Assembly: GCA_005784505.1 (NCBI GenBank)
Contig: VCAZ01000012.1
Location: 1,455,043 to 1,519,042, forward strand
DNA from: Bagarius yarrelli
Lineage: Eukaryota; Chordata; Actinopteri; Siluriformes; Sisoridae
Length of the DNA stretch: 64,000 bases
Direction of reading: 5' to 3'
The translations under genes were made by a program, and so were the position numbers. Below the pieces are notes generated by a model that saw only the letters and a list, made by a program, of their open reading frames with translations, had not been told where the DNA came from and did not search any database. Numbering within the stretch: position 1 is the stretch's first letter; each line of letters opens with the position of its first letter. This document shows positions 22,264 to 54,304 of the stretch, piece by piece.

Positions 22264-25200
22264 ATGGGAGTGAAGGTGCAACGTCCTCGCTGCTTTTTTG
22301 ACATCGGCATCGGCAACACACTCGGTGAGCTCTCCTCCCTCCCTCCATCCCGTGACTGAAACTGACAGGTTTCTTTCCAATCCGTCTTTGATTGTAACCC
22401 GTGTTGTGTGTTTTCAGTGGGCCGTGTGGTGTTTGAGCTTTTCTCTGATGTGTGTCCCAAGACCTGCGAGAACTTCCGCTGTCTCTGCACAGGTCTGTGT
22501 GTCAGGTGTTCCTTATTTTAAACAAACTGGTCAACTCGGACATCATCAGTATGTGGTTCTGACACTGTTACATGCGAAAATTACATATACTTCACATTAG
22601 AATAATAAATGAATAATTGCAATCTGATTGGTTGGTTGTATAAAACTCCACTTCCTGTTTCTGTTTTTAGCCATTGGATAGTTAGTTTTTTTTAATGAAT
22701 TTATAAACATTATGAATAATACGATTCTTTACAGGATTTTTGCAACAAAAAAAGAAACTTGGTGAAAATTGTCAAGTATTTCCATATTTCAATATTTTTA
22801 TATTTCAGAAAATAATTATTTCAATATTTTATAATTATATTATACATTTTTTCGAAATCCTCTTGACGCACACGCACGTTGTGATGTGCATCGCATGCAT
22901 GTGGTGTTAAACTATTGTTGAGAATATATTTTGGCGCCCCTTCCTCTGTAAACATGGCTGTTTGTGACTCTTTTGAAGGTGAGAAAGGGATCGGAAAGAC
23001 CACGCAGAAACCGCTGCACTACAAAGGATGTCTGATCCACAGGATAGTGAAGGATTTCATGATCCAGGGAGGAGACTTCAGTGAAGGTGCGACGTTCGGA
23101 ATTAAAAATACTGGAAACGGTGTCTCTTTGTAGGCTAGTTTATAAACCCCGTCCTCATCAGTGTTATTTCCATGTGGATTGTGTGTTTTATTCTGTAGGA
23201 AATGGCCGCGGTGGTGAATCCATATACGGAGGGTTCTTCGAAGGTATTTCTCTCGACTAGATTAACTCTATTATTTATAAAGCTAGTATTTAATATTATT
23301 GAAGTAATTAATAGCATGTTTCATAAGCCTTCATATGAATTTTATTAAGGTGACTGTGTACTGTTCTACTTCACTAGAGCGTTTTACACCGCAATCATTA
23401 ATTATGAGAGTAAGACTTATAACAGGCCGTAATATTTTATTTAATATTTTTTTAAAGGAGCTTTTGATTATTTGTTTATATTAAAGAATTTGCAAGATTT
23501 TCTGCAGATTTTCAGACCAAAGTTGCATTTCAGCTGAAGTCGTTACATGCGTTTGTACTGGTAGAAATTAAAAAGAGATTCATTTACAGTATTAATTTTT
23601 TTAGGAAGCACAGTTTAAAATCCCTGAAGAACCCGTTTATATAGGTTATGAGTGATTTTTTTTATAGATGAGCTGCAGGTGGAGCGTTCCTCTAACTCCG
23701 TTTCTCTTTCACAGATGAGAGCTTCTCTATGAAACACACTAAGGAGTTTCTGCTGTCTATGGCGAACCGCGGCAAAGACACCAACGGCTCGCAGTTCTTC
23801 ATGTGAGTCAGGAGACCGTCCCCACGCCGGCAAAGCGGAGGCTCTCTTCCTCAGCACGTGGTGTTGAATAATGTCTCAGATTGCATTGATGGGTCCAGGT
23901 GCATTTCCACTGAGGGTCTAATGCGTTCAGCCAGTTCGAGATGCTTTAAACTGACCGTTCGGATTCGAGCTATATGTTGCTTTCGTTGTGTAGATTTTTA
24001 GAAAACTTGGATGACTCAATAATAATAAAAACCTGCATTCACCTTCCGGGGTGTCTATAGGTTTTGTTTCTATAGCAACCAACGGTCCAGACGGTATTTT
24101 TACCCCTTAATTCGCAATACCAAGTCACTTTACAGTTTATGCTAACCCTCATGAAGAGCCTAAAAAGTGTTTTTGGTGGTTAATGTTATAGATTAAACCA
24201 CATCCTGTCTTAACTCAGTCAGTACTGCTGTATAAACTAGGGTTAAAGGTGGAGAAGTGGGAGTTTAGGCGGCCATGTTAATTATTACTGGCAAACGACG
24301 TAATTGTTTTGTGTGTTCTACATCTGAGCAGGTTCGGGTTAAGGGTCTTGTAGTGGCAGTTTGGCAAACCTGAGACATGAACATATAACCTTGTGCTCAG
24401 CAGTCCAACACCTTCCCCACCGAGCTCTTCACTACGTAAACAGGGAAAAGTGGTAGTTGAGAAGACTTGAGCAAAATTGACGAGTTGAAATGAAGTTGAT
24501 GGGCATTTTTGAAGAGAAAATGTCAAAATAAATTAATTACACCTTCACCTGTACTGATACTTAACTCAACATGCTGTCATTTAGGCTGCAGCTGATGAGC
24601 CTAGCTGGCTAACATAATTAGTGTATCATTAGTGATGGTTTCTGTCTGGAGTTTTGACTGGAACGGGTTTAAGCTGAACGTTTCTGAGACGCTCACACCT
24701 CTCTCTAGATCAGGTTTTGTGAAATGGGAGTTGCTCTCGTTCCTCTGGTGGAAATGCATCTCTTTGTTCGTTTAATATTCCGAGGGTTTAATGTGACTTG
24801 CCAATGATCATGTTACGATTGAGCAGGAGATGTGCATTAATCATTGTTTTTGTGTTTGTTAGATTTGTATTTACATTCTGCCTCACTGTTTTGTGTCCCT
24901 GACCATAGAACTACAAAACCTACTCCTCATCTGGATGGGTAAGAACGCGTGTGTGAGATTTATATAGCAATGCTGTGTGTAAATACCGTAACGTTAGCCT
25001 GACTCGTTTTTTTTTTTTTCTTCTTGTCCCTCTTCGTGCAGGATTCATGTGGTGTTTGGTCAGGTGATCTCGGGCCAGGAGGTGATCCGGACCATCGAGA
25101 GTCAGAAGACGGATACTAACAGCCGACCGTACGCCGAGGTCAAGGTGCTTAACTGCGGAGAGCTCATCCCCAAATCCAAAGGTGCCTCAGCTTTTCCTCA

Positions 25201-28200
25201 CTTCTAAACTGAATGTTGCTCTAATTTGGCTTCTGTAAGAAAGATCTAAATGTCAGCAGGCTGGCATGTCTCACCATGTGTGTGTTATAATGTAATGGAC
25301 TAGAATAGTGTTTACCTCAAGGCCAACAGAGACACTTTTTTTTGCCTAGCTGTTTAAATACACGCATTATTAGTTAAAAGTTTTGTCTTATGTTAAGTGG
25401 GAAAGATGACCAGTTAATAAGTATAAGAATCGAGATTTATTGGCATCACTTTAAGCTCTGATGATTTCATCTAATGCTGCATTTTACATAGAGTTACATA
25501 GTTTTTGACCTGATGATTTAAATACAGTATTCGTAATCAGAGATTTGATTTATATATCAGTTTTTGTGCAGACTTTTAAATGCATAAATTGCATAAATCC
25601 AATAAAATAAGTTGCTAATGATTCGAGGTGGTTAGTGTTTTGTCAGTCTTGATGGTACGTCAGTTTGCTAAACTAAGACTTCTTTCAGGACTTTCTCAGC
25701 ACTAAAATCAGTAATGCAAACTTTTCAGCAAAGAGTTCAGACTGCATACTAAACTGACTTGTGGGAAATTAATGTATTCACCAAATTTGGATTGGTTGGT
25801 TGGTCATTTTTAGCATTTGGCAGACACCTTTTCTCAAGAGCGACTGACATTTATCTCTCTCATAGAACTGAGAAATTTGGGGATTGAAGGCCTTAATCAG
25901 GGGCTCAACAGTGGTGCTGGGAAAGGAACACCGTTTAACCCCCCTTATAGTGTAATTTTTAATAATTGTGATGTCCAATATTAAGTGCTATGTAAACGTT
26001 GTTATTTTTAGTTTTTAATAACCTGAATCTGGTTAATTAATCAGTAAAGTTTTGGTTTAACACTAACCCATACGTGAATAAAATTCCGTCTGTCTTCGGT
26101 TGTACTAGCCAAGAAGGAGAAGAAGAAGAAACAGCAGTCGTCCAGCGAGAGCAGCGATGATTCCTCGTCCTCTTCTGAGTCTTCGGACGAATCCGAAGAT
26201 TCTGACAAGGAGGACAAAAAGCAGAAGAAGAAACATAAGAAGGAGCAGAAGAAGAAAAAGAAGGAGCAGAAGCACAAGAAGATAAAGGAGAAGGGGTCAG
26301 TGGGCCAGAATTTATTCAAAAAGAATGTCAGTAAACAGACATTAAAGATGAGTCCGTAACACTAGCTGATCTGTGTTTAGGTCTGACGATGAGGAAGAAG
26401 CCAAGGAGACAGAGCCACAGCAGCCCCTTTCATCTGTCCGTCCAGAGGAAGTCCCGCCCATCCCGGAGAACCGCTTCTTGATGAGACGCAGTCCACAACC
26501 TCAGCCCAAAGAGAAGGAGGAGCAAGGGACGGACAAACCCAAGGAAAATTCTGGAAAAGAGCGGCAAAGAGAGAGGGAGAGGGACAGAGAGCGAGTGAGG
26601 GAGCGGGAAAGGTGTGTTTGTCTATCACCTGTCTGTCTCCGTGTTAGTGTCGGGGTGTTATGCTGTTGTGTAACTAAAGTTGCTGTGTTTTAGGCCCATG
26701 ATGAACTCGCGACCCAATCGCACACGGCTGGTGATGACCCGCTCCGGCCGGAGGATTAAAGGAAGAGGTCCCAGGGTAAGAACCTGTCTGCCTGTATAGT
26801 ACAGCCTGAGGGTCGCTTTTGGTGTAAAAACCCAACCCAGCATCGTGTTTACTTTGCTTAAAAATTGTTACACATTTAAATAGTATTAATTTGTGTGCGT
26901 GATCACATGGTCCTTTTCTGATCACATGGTCCTTTTCTGAACACATGACTATTCTAGACTTGCAGTAAATATTATTTGGTCACAGCTGATATTGCCAGCC
27001 AATCAATTTGCACGTTAAAAAAATGGCACGAACAAACATGTCATTGCTGATGTTTCCAACTCGTCTTGTTGAGATGTGATGAAAGCGGTGCCATACAATT
27101 ACACGTGTATATTTCGAATGTGTTACTGAATTGCTGCTTTTATGTCTGGACTTTGTCAAAATTTTTAACTTCGTCCCTTTCTTTTCTGTCCTCTCCGTCT
27201 AGCGTTATCGGACTCCGTCACGGTCTCGCTCACGTTCCTGGGATCGTTTCCGGCGCAGTGAGACTCCCCCACACTGGAGACTGGAGATGCAGAGAACCCA
27301 CAAGGTCAAACCCAATACACAGAGCACACAGGAGCGCTGGATCAAAGGAGACAAGTACGACCCATCTGCACCAACACTTCACTCAAATAGTGTTTAATAA
27401 CGTAATTAATAATTCTAACACGATTATAATTATAAAATCATAACCTGTCTGGTCTTCTCCAGAGGGGATGCGTCTCAGGAGAAGATTGAGACTGCAGAGC
27501 AGCCAGAGAAAGAGAAAGCTGAGACAGAGCAATCACGAGAGAGGAAGGACTCGGAGCGAGAAAAGAAAGGAACCAGAAGGAACAAATCAAACAGCCCGGA
27601 CAAAGGACGAGAAAGGAGGAGTGGCAGACACCGCTCCAGAAGCCAGGGAAGAGATAAAAGAAAAAAAGCAGACGAAGAAACGGAAAAGAAAAAGGGGCGC
27701 AGTCGCAGCAAGAGCAAGGAGAAAAAAGATGGGGATCAGAAACGCAACAAAACCGACGACGAAAAGGCAAAGAAAACGGAGCAGTCGAGCAGCAAGGACA
27801 GAAAAGACAAGGATGAGAAAAAAGACCGAGAGGACAGCAAGAGCAAAGAGCGGCCAAAACAGTCTGAAAGAGACACAGCGGACAAGCGAGACGACACCAA
27901 AAAGACAAAGAATGGACAGACTCGTCGTGAACGGTCACGAAGCCGTGAAAAAGAGCGCAATGCCAGGAGACGCTCCAGATCTCGATCCAGGTCCCGGTCC
28001 AGATCGCGAGGACGCGGTAGACGAGAAAGGTCACGCAACAGAGGACAAGGCAAGCGACGAAGCAGCAGCAGGGACAGGAAGACACGACGATCAAAAAGCA
28101 GGGATCAAAGAGAGCGAGGCAGAGAGCACGGGCGAGACCGGGAGGATGGAGAAAAAAAGAAGAGCGACGCCAAGCCTGACGACACAAAGAGCAAAGAGAG

Positions 28201-28444
28201 CCGAGCGAGAGACCAGAGCTCTAAAGAGCGGTCATCTGATCAAAAACGCCGGAGTGGAGAAAGCAGCACCAAACGAAGACGTGCAAAAAGCAGCAGTTAC
28301 TCAGACAGCGACGTGGACAAACGCAAAAAAACAGCGAAGAGCGAGAGCCCCAAATCCAAAGAGCGAGCGAAAGACAAGTCACGCAGCCCCAAGAAAGATC
28401 ACAAGAATGAGAAAAAGGACTCGAGCTCCAGTGACAGTGATTAA
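22264..28444 (+). CDS. ppig: Peptidyl-prolyl isomerase G (SR-cyclophilin)
   Basis: Twelve coding exons: 22264-22324, 22418-22492, 22979-23086, 23199-23243, 23715-23802, 24909-24938, 25042-25181, 26109-26295, 26381-26611, 26694-26775, 27203-27354 and 27463-28444. Together they give 2181 nt and 726 residues; human PPIG has 754. The cyclophilin domain covers about residues 8-180. Active-site residues R67, F72, Q75 and H138 are present. H133 stands where cyclophilin A has the cyclosporin-contacting tryptophan, as in PPIG. A Lys/Ser/Glu acidic-basic stretch follows at about 183-244, and from about 350 to the end there is an Arg/Ser/Lys/Glu-rich tail. The family member is nuclear, sits in speckles and binds the RNA polymerase II C-terminal domain. 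Introns are mostly short. The ATG fits the family start [14 protein letters not shown]. Confidence 0.96.
25795..25955 (-). repeat. SINE, family A fragment, in ppig intron
   Basis: Tail module agcatttggcagacaccttt and a short core (caggggctcaacagtgg). Diverged. Confidence 0.55.
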
Positions 28445-29102
28445 AACTGCTCATGATGACCTCCACAGCCTCTCAACACCTCATCCAGTCTCAAAATCTA
28501 CAGCGTGTCCGCTTTCAGTACCATCTGGAGGTTAGAGCTCGGACTGGCGGCCGATATCACGCTCGCGCACGACTGAAATTTAACTTTACAATTTGGCAAT
28601 CTTTGATTTATTCTCATCTCTAATGTAGATGGGCGAAGATCTGCTTGATTTTTCTGATTTTGGCTTTACTGTAAGTTTAAACAAGTCATTTGAAATTTTG
28701 TTTGCTGGGAAAATCTTCAGTCGCATGCTTTCTTTGCCTGAATCAAGTGGGAAGTAACATAAGAATAGGGAAGCGTCTGATTGGTTAAGGGACTTCATGC
28801 TGACATTAGCAGGTTAGGTGTGTAAATCTCCTCAAAGTGGCCAAAGTAATCATTCTTTTCTAACAAAATGACTGCGGAAGCTTGTGTTTGTGTCATCGAT
28901 TGCAAATTTAGGAAGTTGGTGGCCAGCGTTTGGACCGGTAGCTGGCATTATAGGTATAGTTCGATGTGTAACAAAAGTCACCAACCCATAAGAGGAAAAA
29001 CTACATCCAAAAATAAACTCTGGGTTTTTGAATGGCTGCCCAGTCGGTGCATCAGTTTTGTTTAAATTTTTTTTTTTTTTGGTGGCGACATTCCTTTTGG
29101 AA

Positions 29103-29250
29103 ATTGGTAGCTCAGTCGTTTAGGTTTTGGACTGCTGATTGAATCATTGGTTTAATTCCCAGCACCTCCAAGCTTCCACTGTTGGGCCCCTGTGCAAGGC
29201 CCTTAGCCCAATCTTTTTATCCAACTGCCCACCTGTCTCTGGTTGATGGA
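29103..29250 (+). repeat. SINE, family A
   Basis: Head ggtagctcagtcgtttaggt, box-B-like ggtttaattccc and the core ctgttgggcccctgtgcaag. Confidence 0.65.
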
Positions 29251-30499
29251 CGTAAAAAAAAAAGAAAAACACTGCCAGTCTCCTTAGCCGAAATGTCTCG
29301 AACTGTGATTTATAACCTAAAAGCCTGATACAATTTCCCTCTAAACTTATCAATTTTATTGTAATAAATGTTGTTCCTGCTTCCTGATTTGGACGGTGGT
29401 TTATTTTAATAAGCTCATAGTAATAAGTTCAATTCCCAGCACCACCACGAGCATCTGCTTTACACCAGAAGAAAGAAGCAAACATCAGAGCCAAACACGA
29501 TTTAATCTCATTTCTTACATTGTGAACTTTTTATTACAACTAGTATCTGCAGGTCCGAGTGGGACGTCTTCGGTTGACTCGGAGTTCCACAGGACTATCC
29601 AAAGCTGTTAAAAAGTAAACTAGTAAACGTTTGTCTTCTCTATCAGTCATGCTGTTTAGTACGAGCTGTATTTCAAAATGGTTAGTATAAAACAATGGTT
29701 TTCCTGATGTCCTACATGACCCATGTTGCATTTCTGTTCCGTGTTTTAGTGGCAGAAACGACGGCAGTCTGAAAGTTTGGAGTTTTATTGGGGGTTTTAT
29801 GTTTGTAATGTCTACATGAAGGTGTCGGTTCTGTTCGAAAATTAAACCTGATTCTGAAAAAAAAATCTTGTCCTGTTTTTTCATTACTCAGACAGAAGCT
29901 CATCTCTTTTCTTCCCTCTGTAATATGTGGATCTGATGAAGTTCATGCTTTTGTCTTCATTTTTACAGGACTTCCTTAGTCCTATAATGTCTTATTGGCA
30001 ACAGTGACTTTCAGCAGTAATCAACTTTTTAGTGATGTTATTGTGAATTCTGTAATGGAGAATAGTGAAAAATTAGGACCTTGTTGGACCTCATTAGGTT
30101 GGTGGATGGAGCAATCTTGCAATTATGTAGTGCTTAAAAGCCTGGACTCACAATTTGCATTCCCAAAAGAGTTTCTGGGAACATGGGGCAGGTCAGGGAG
30201 GTGGGGTAAATGCATTGGCATGGTGAGTTTTATTACCTCATCCTTCTTAAACCATGGAGAGCGATGGCCCCTGTTTCGCTGGCACCTATTGATCCAGTTA
30301 AAGGGGAAGTGGTTATGGTGTTAGATTTCTGTTTGGAAGATTGGTGGTTCTGCCGGGTCTTCGAGGAAGACCTTTAACCCTTAACTGCTCAGTTGGATAT
30401 TAAAATGAGAGGAAAAAGTGTGTTGCCATGAATAAGGGTGTCTGACGCTTAGGTTAATCATTATCATTTAAAGCACCTCACAGCGATTGGTCCAGCCTG

Positions 30500-30860
30500 G
30501 TGGTTTTGATTTGTGAGAAAATGTATTTTTGGGTAAGCATTTGAAAAGCAAATTGTGTTAACATGGTCTCGGTCCTAACATATCAAAGTAACTTTGTTAA
30601 TAAAGGGGAGTTAAGATGTCTGGATTGGGTGCAAAGCCGGGAAGTCTGAAAAAATATGATGGAGTCAAGAAGTCTGCAATCTTAACAAAAGATCTAAAGC
30701 TTTAACATTAGCATAACTTGATAGGACAGCCTCCAGAATGTGTATAAGAACCGGAGGTTTGTCTTTTGTCAAGTGAGACATTGGTGACCCGAGAATGCTG
30801 CAGTGTGTTCTAAATCCTCAATAAAAGATTCTTGCAACATACTTCCAAGTCTTCTCACCT
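30500..30860 (+). mobile_element. Possible solo LTR
   Basis: A TATA-like gtgtataagaac at about 30740 is followed about 85 bp later by aataaaag and gattcttgcaacatact, an order typical of a retroviral LTR (U3-R-U5). No internal gene is attached and the borders and target duplication are not resolved. Confidence 0.3.
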
Positions 30861-31882
30861 TCAGATTCCTTAAGGTTAACGGTATAGTCCGGGTTTGTAT
30901 GGACGATAGGAAAGTCAACATGCTTTTCAAAATGTTTTTCATACCCTATCGGAGTGGTGTATAAATATCGCTAACGGTGATCTCGATATACTTTTTACGA
31001 TAGTGTAGATATTCTAACCTGTAAGTAATCAAAAATTTTTATTTTAAACTGATTGAGGTTTACGTCAATTTAATTACAACCCTTGGAGTTTGTCAAACGA
31101 CTTCCTTCCTCCTCCACTCCAGTCGTTGTTGCTGACACAATGCGGTCTTTACGTCAGACGCAAAAGAAGTAAAGCAAAAAATCCAGTTAAGACAACCTCC
31201 AACCTCTACACTACAACCGCAACCGTGCCACTTACATCATCTGGAGCGGATTTTTAAGTACGTCCAAGACCAAGTCAATTTCTCCTCCATCAGCCACTGT
31301 GGGAGTAAAAATTCCAATTTAACTGTACAGACATGTTTTAGTAGTCGAACTTGGCTTCAACAGTTTTGCTCTCATCAACCAATCAGAAGACGGAAAAATC
31401 CTGCCGTTTGACATGTGAGGGGAATTTTAAATCTGATTGGTTGAAGAAACCGTCTCATTGCTAATATAGTTTCAGTTCCATGGGCAGCACTACTGATTCT
31501 GAAGGCCCTGGGTTAGATTAGATTAACATGGCAGCACATAGAGGCTGAAATCTGACTGGACAAAAAATTACACATACTGGTAGCAGTGCAGCAGAATAAA
31601 CTGTTGGAAATAAATATTAGAATGTAGATTGTAAATGTAGGTCAGTGATTCTGATATTGTTCAGGCAGAAGCAGAAGGACTTGCTGATCCGGACTGCACA
31701 CCACCGGTAGAAAAACAGTATCTGGGTTTTCACTCAGGTCGCGGGCAGGTGGGTCCCTGAATTAAAAAGGCTCCAGCAATTGAAAACTCTTGAGGTCCAA
31801 GACCAAAAAGGCGATAAGACATTTCCTTGGGGTGGTTATTAACGTTGAAATGCCCGATAGTTACAGTCCCGCAGTTTCTACA

Positions 31883-32083
31883 TCAGGGGTGGCCATTCTC
31901 GTTCCTGGCGGTCCGGTGTCCTGCAGAGTTTAGCTTTGACTTGCCTTAACACACCTACCTGTAAGTTTCAAGTAAACCTAGCAAGATCTTGGTTAGTTGG
32001 TTCAGGTGTGTTTGATTAGGGTTGGAGCTGAACTCTGCAGGACACCCCGACCCACCAGGACCGAGATTGTCCACCCCTGTTCT
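31883..32083. mobile_element. Foldback MITE, copy 1
   Basis: The left half (ggtgtcctgcagagtttagc) and right half (gagctgaactctgcaggaca) are inverted copies around a centre near 31985. A second copy is at 36376-36553. The element is non-coding. Confidence 0.75.
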
Positions 32084-32824
32084 ACAGGAACAACTAATTC
32101 AAAGTGAAAAAATGTTCTATGGTCAGACGAGAACAAATTTGACATTCTTGTTGGAAATCACGGATGTCGTGTCCTCTGGACTAAAGAGGAGGGAGACCTT
32201 TCAGTGTGTTATCAGTGTTCAGTTCTAAAGCCAGCTGATAGTATGAGGGTACATAGGTGCATATGGTTTGGGCAGCTTGCGTGTTTTAAAGACACTATGA
32301 ACGCTGTAAGGTTTATAAAGGTTTTATAGCAACATATACTCCCCTCCAGACGACGTCTAAGACCTTCAGTGTATTTCAGCAGGACAATGCGAAACCACAT
32401 ACTGCAGCTATTACAACCAGCATGAGTTCGTAGTAGAAGTGCTGAATTAACCAGTCCAGACCTTGGATGTTGATTTGATAGTCTGATTGATTGAAAGCTT
32501 TTTATCGGATGATTTAATATCCTGAATTATTTAAAGGCTTTATAAGATATAATGAGTCCAGGTATTGATTAGCAACTAATACAGCAAATAGTGTAAAATA
32601 ACAGAATCACAACTGATCAAAGTCGAATTGTGCAACATTGAAAGTTTAGAGATTCCACATCAAAGTCTAATCTACAAATTTGGAATTCTTACCTTGTATT
32701 TTAATAATACTTAATATTCTATTCCATGTCCAATCAGGCTGCAGACAGGTTTAATACATGATGGTGTACAGTTAAACGGAGGTCTGATATCTGATCTTAC
32801 TCTTATAAGCTTTCGCTCACAGTT

Positions 32825-32960
32825 TACATTTAAATTTGCCGCATTCGGCAGACGTCCTTACGCAGAGCGACTCAGGGGCCCAACAATGACAGGTTGGTGT
32901 TGCTGGAAATCGAACCCTGATCTTCCAATCAGCAGTCCAACCCCTCAACCACTTTCCCAG
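32825..32960 (-). repeat. SINE, family A, truncated
   Basis: Tail module gcattcggcagacgtcctta, then the core and the box-B-like gaaatcgaaccctga. Confidence 0.65.
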
Positions 32961-33292
32961 AATTTCAAATCTTCATGCCTTCAACATGGCCCCTAAAACC
33001 CGGGATCGAACCGACGACCTTTAGGTCTTTAGTCTGACGCCTATATTATTTTTTCTAATGATTTACTACATTAACCACGTGTAATACTCCAATCATTCCA
33101 GCAGAGGGAGGCAGTGAGCACAACACCAACCACCCCCTCCTGCTAATTATTTTATACTAAACATAAGATATTATTTTAATATCTTACTTAGGATCAATTT
33201 GACTTGAATTTGTATTTATCATCATTATTATTATTATTTTTACATTTTATATTTTGTTTCCTCGTGCACTTTTGTAGGAGGTATCGAAGCGT

Positions 33293-33375
33293 TTGATTGG
33301 CTCCCCTGAGACAGCGCAAGGAGTCAGACAGCAACACGCGTGCGTCAAGTTGCCAGTTCTGCACGAGTGACGTCA
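33293..33375 (+). promoter_or_regulatory. slc25a12 promoter motifs: inverted CCAAT box and CRE
   Basis: GATTGGCT at 33293-33300 is an inverted CCAAT box. TGACGTCA at 33368-33375 is a perfect palindromic cAMP-response element that ends only 8 bp before the start codon, so it lies in or beside the 5' leader. The start region agcatggcggccaag also resembles a YY1 site. No TATA box is evident. Confidence 0.55.
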
Positions 33376-33383
33376 GAAGCAGC

Positions 33384-53042
<19,659 letters not shown>

Positions 53043-53674
53043 GCAAACCCCGCCCATTCCGGGTCTGTCCTGTTATCCAACGGCTGTCCATTACCCAGCC
53101 TGCTTTGCTCCTGTTTTTAGTTTAAACTCTGTCGTTGTTTGTGTGGTGGAGGGAGACGGTCAGTTTTAGTTTCATCAGTGCCTCAAATGAAGCAGATTCA
53201 GTCCAATGTTTTCGGTTAACATGGTAGAATGTCAGCTTTTTTTTTTTTTTTTCCCCCTTCCCATGAACTCGGGTGACCTGGGACAGCTGTGGCTGCCAGA
53301 TCCTCCTTAATTCCTCTAACCACTGCTGCATATACGTAAAGACGGTTTAATACGTTAGTTACTGATTGCTTTGGTTTTGGATTGCTTTTTTTTTTTTTTA
53401 TCAACTCTGAGAGTCCAATCTGGCAACCTCGTCGATCAGACGAACCGATTCTGAACATAAAAAGTAAAAAAGTAAAATTTAAATATATTTTAACCCTTAA
53501 ATCACACTAAAAGACTGAAATTCTCATCACTCGTTTTTTTTTCCTGTCCGATTATTTACGCTGTGTTGCATTCCGAATCTGCAGTAAATTTACCTCCTTT
53601 CACTTTATATATATATACGAGACCAATCCAGTCGACTGTAACTGATCCAATGCTTTTATACGTACAAGACAGGA

Positions 53675-53716
<42 letters not shown>

Positions 53717-54270
53717 TTTTTTTTGTTGGGTTTTTTTTATTTAATAATGCAACCAAAATGCAATTAACATCCTGACTGAGTAAAATCATTTTACATAGTA
53801 GGAAAATAAATAGGTCTTTTTTTTTTTTTTTTTTTTTTACAAATAAAAACAAATCAGAAATCCGCTCAGCATCAGCACCGAATAATTCAGGTTGGCGGTT
53901 AAATCACATCGGCGTGCGACTGAAACGAGTCCAAAGGTGTCCTGATGTTCCCTTAATTCCATTCAGCCAGGACGTGTGTTTTAGGTTAAAAGTTTGTGCA
54001 GCTGAAGGTAATTGTTTAATACGCACATTTCTGACACGCACACACAATAAATCATTAAATAAAAACATTCTTCTGCGCACAACTTCGCCTCGCTTAACAC
54101 GCACAGATGGCCGGAAGAGGAATTTGGTCTGTTACGTATTATTTATTTTCATGAAATTTCACTTGAAGATTTAAGCCACATTGACAGGCAGCTATCATGC
54201 ACACACTCCGCCTGAAGAGTTTCACGAGCGATTTTTCTCCTGCTGTCCCAAGTCATCTGATTTTCCCAAA

Positions 54271-54304
<34 letters not shown>

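Larger units (their letters stand above)
28445..33292. other. Intergenic region, ppig to slc25a12
   Basis: AATAAA motifs at about 29013 and 29363 could end the ppig transcript. The region also holds SINE copies at about 29103-29250, 30320-30470 and 32825-32960, an LTR-like segment near 30500-30860 and a foldback repeat at 31883-32083. No conserved coding exon was recognised. Confidence 0.5.

Noticed and set aside
28868..29065. 65-codon frame in the ppig 3' region
   Set aside because: No homology recognised, no splice or upstream signal, and it lies in probable 3' UTR sequence.
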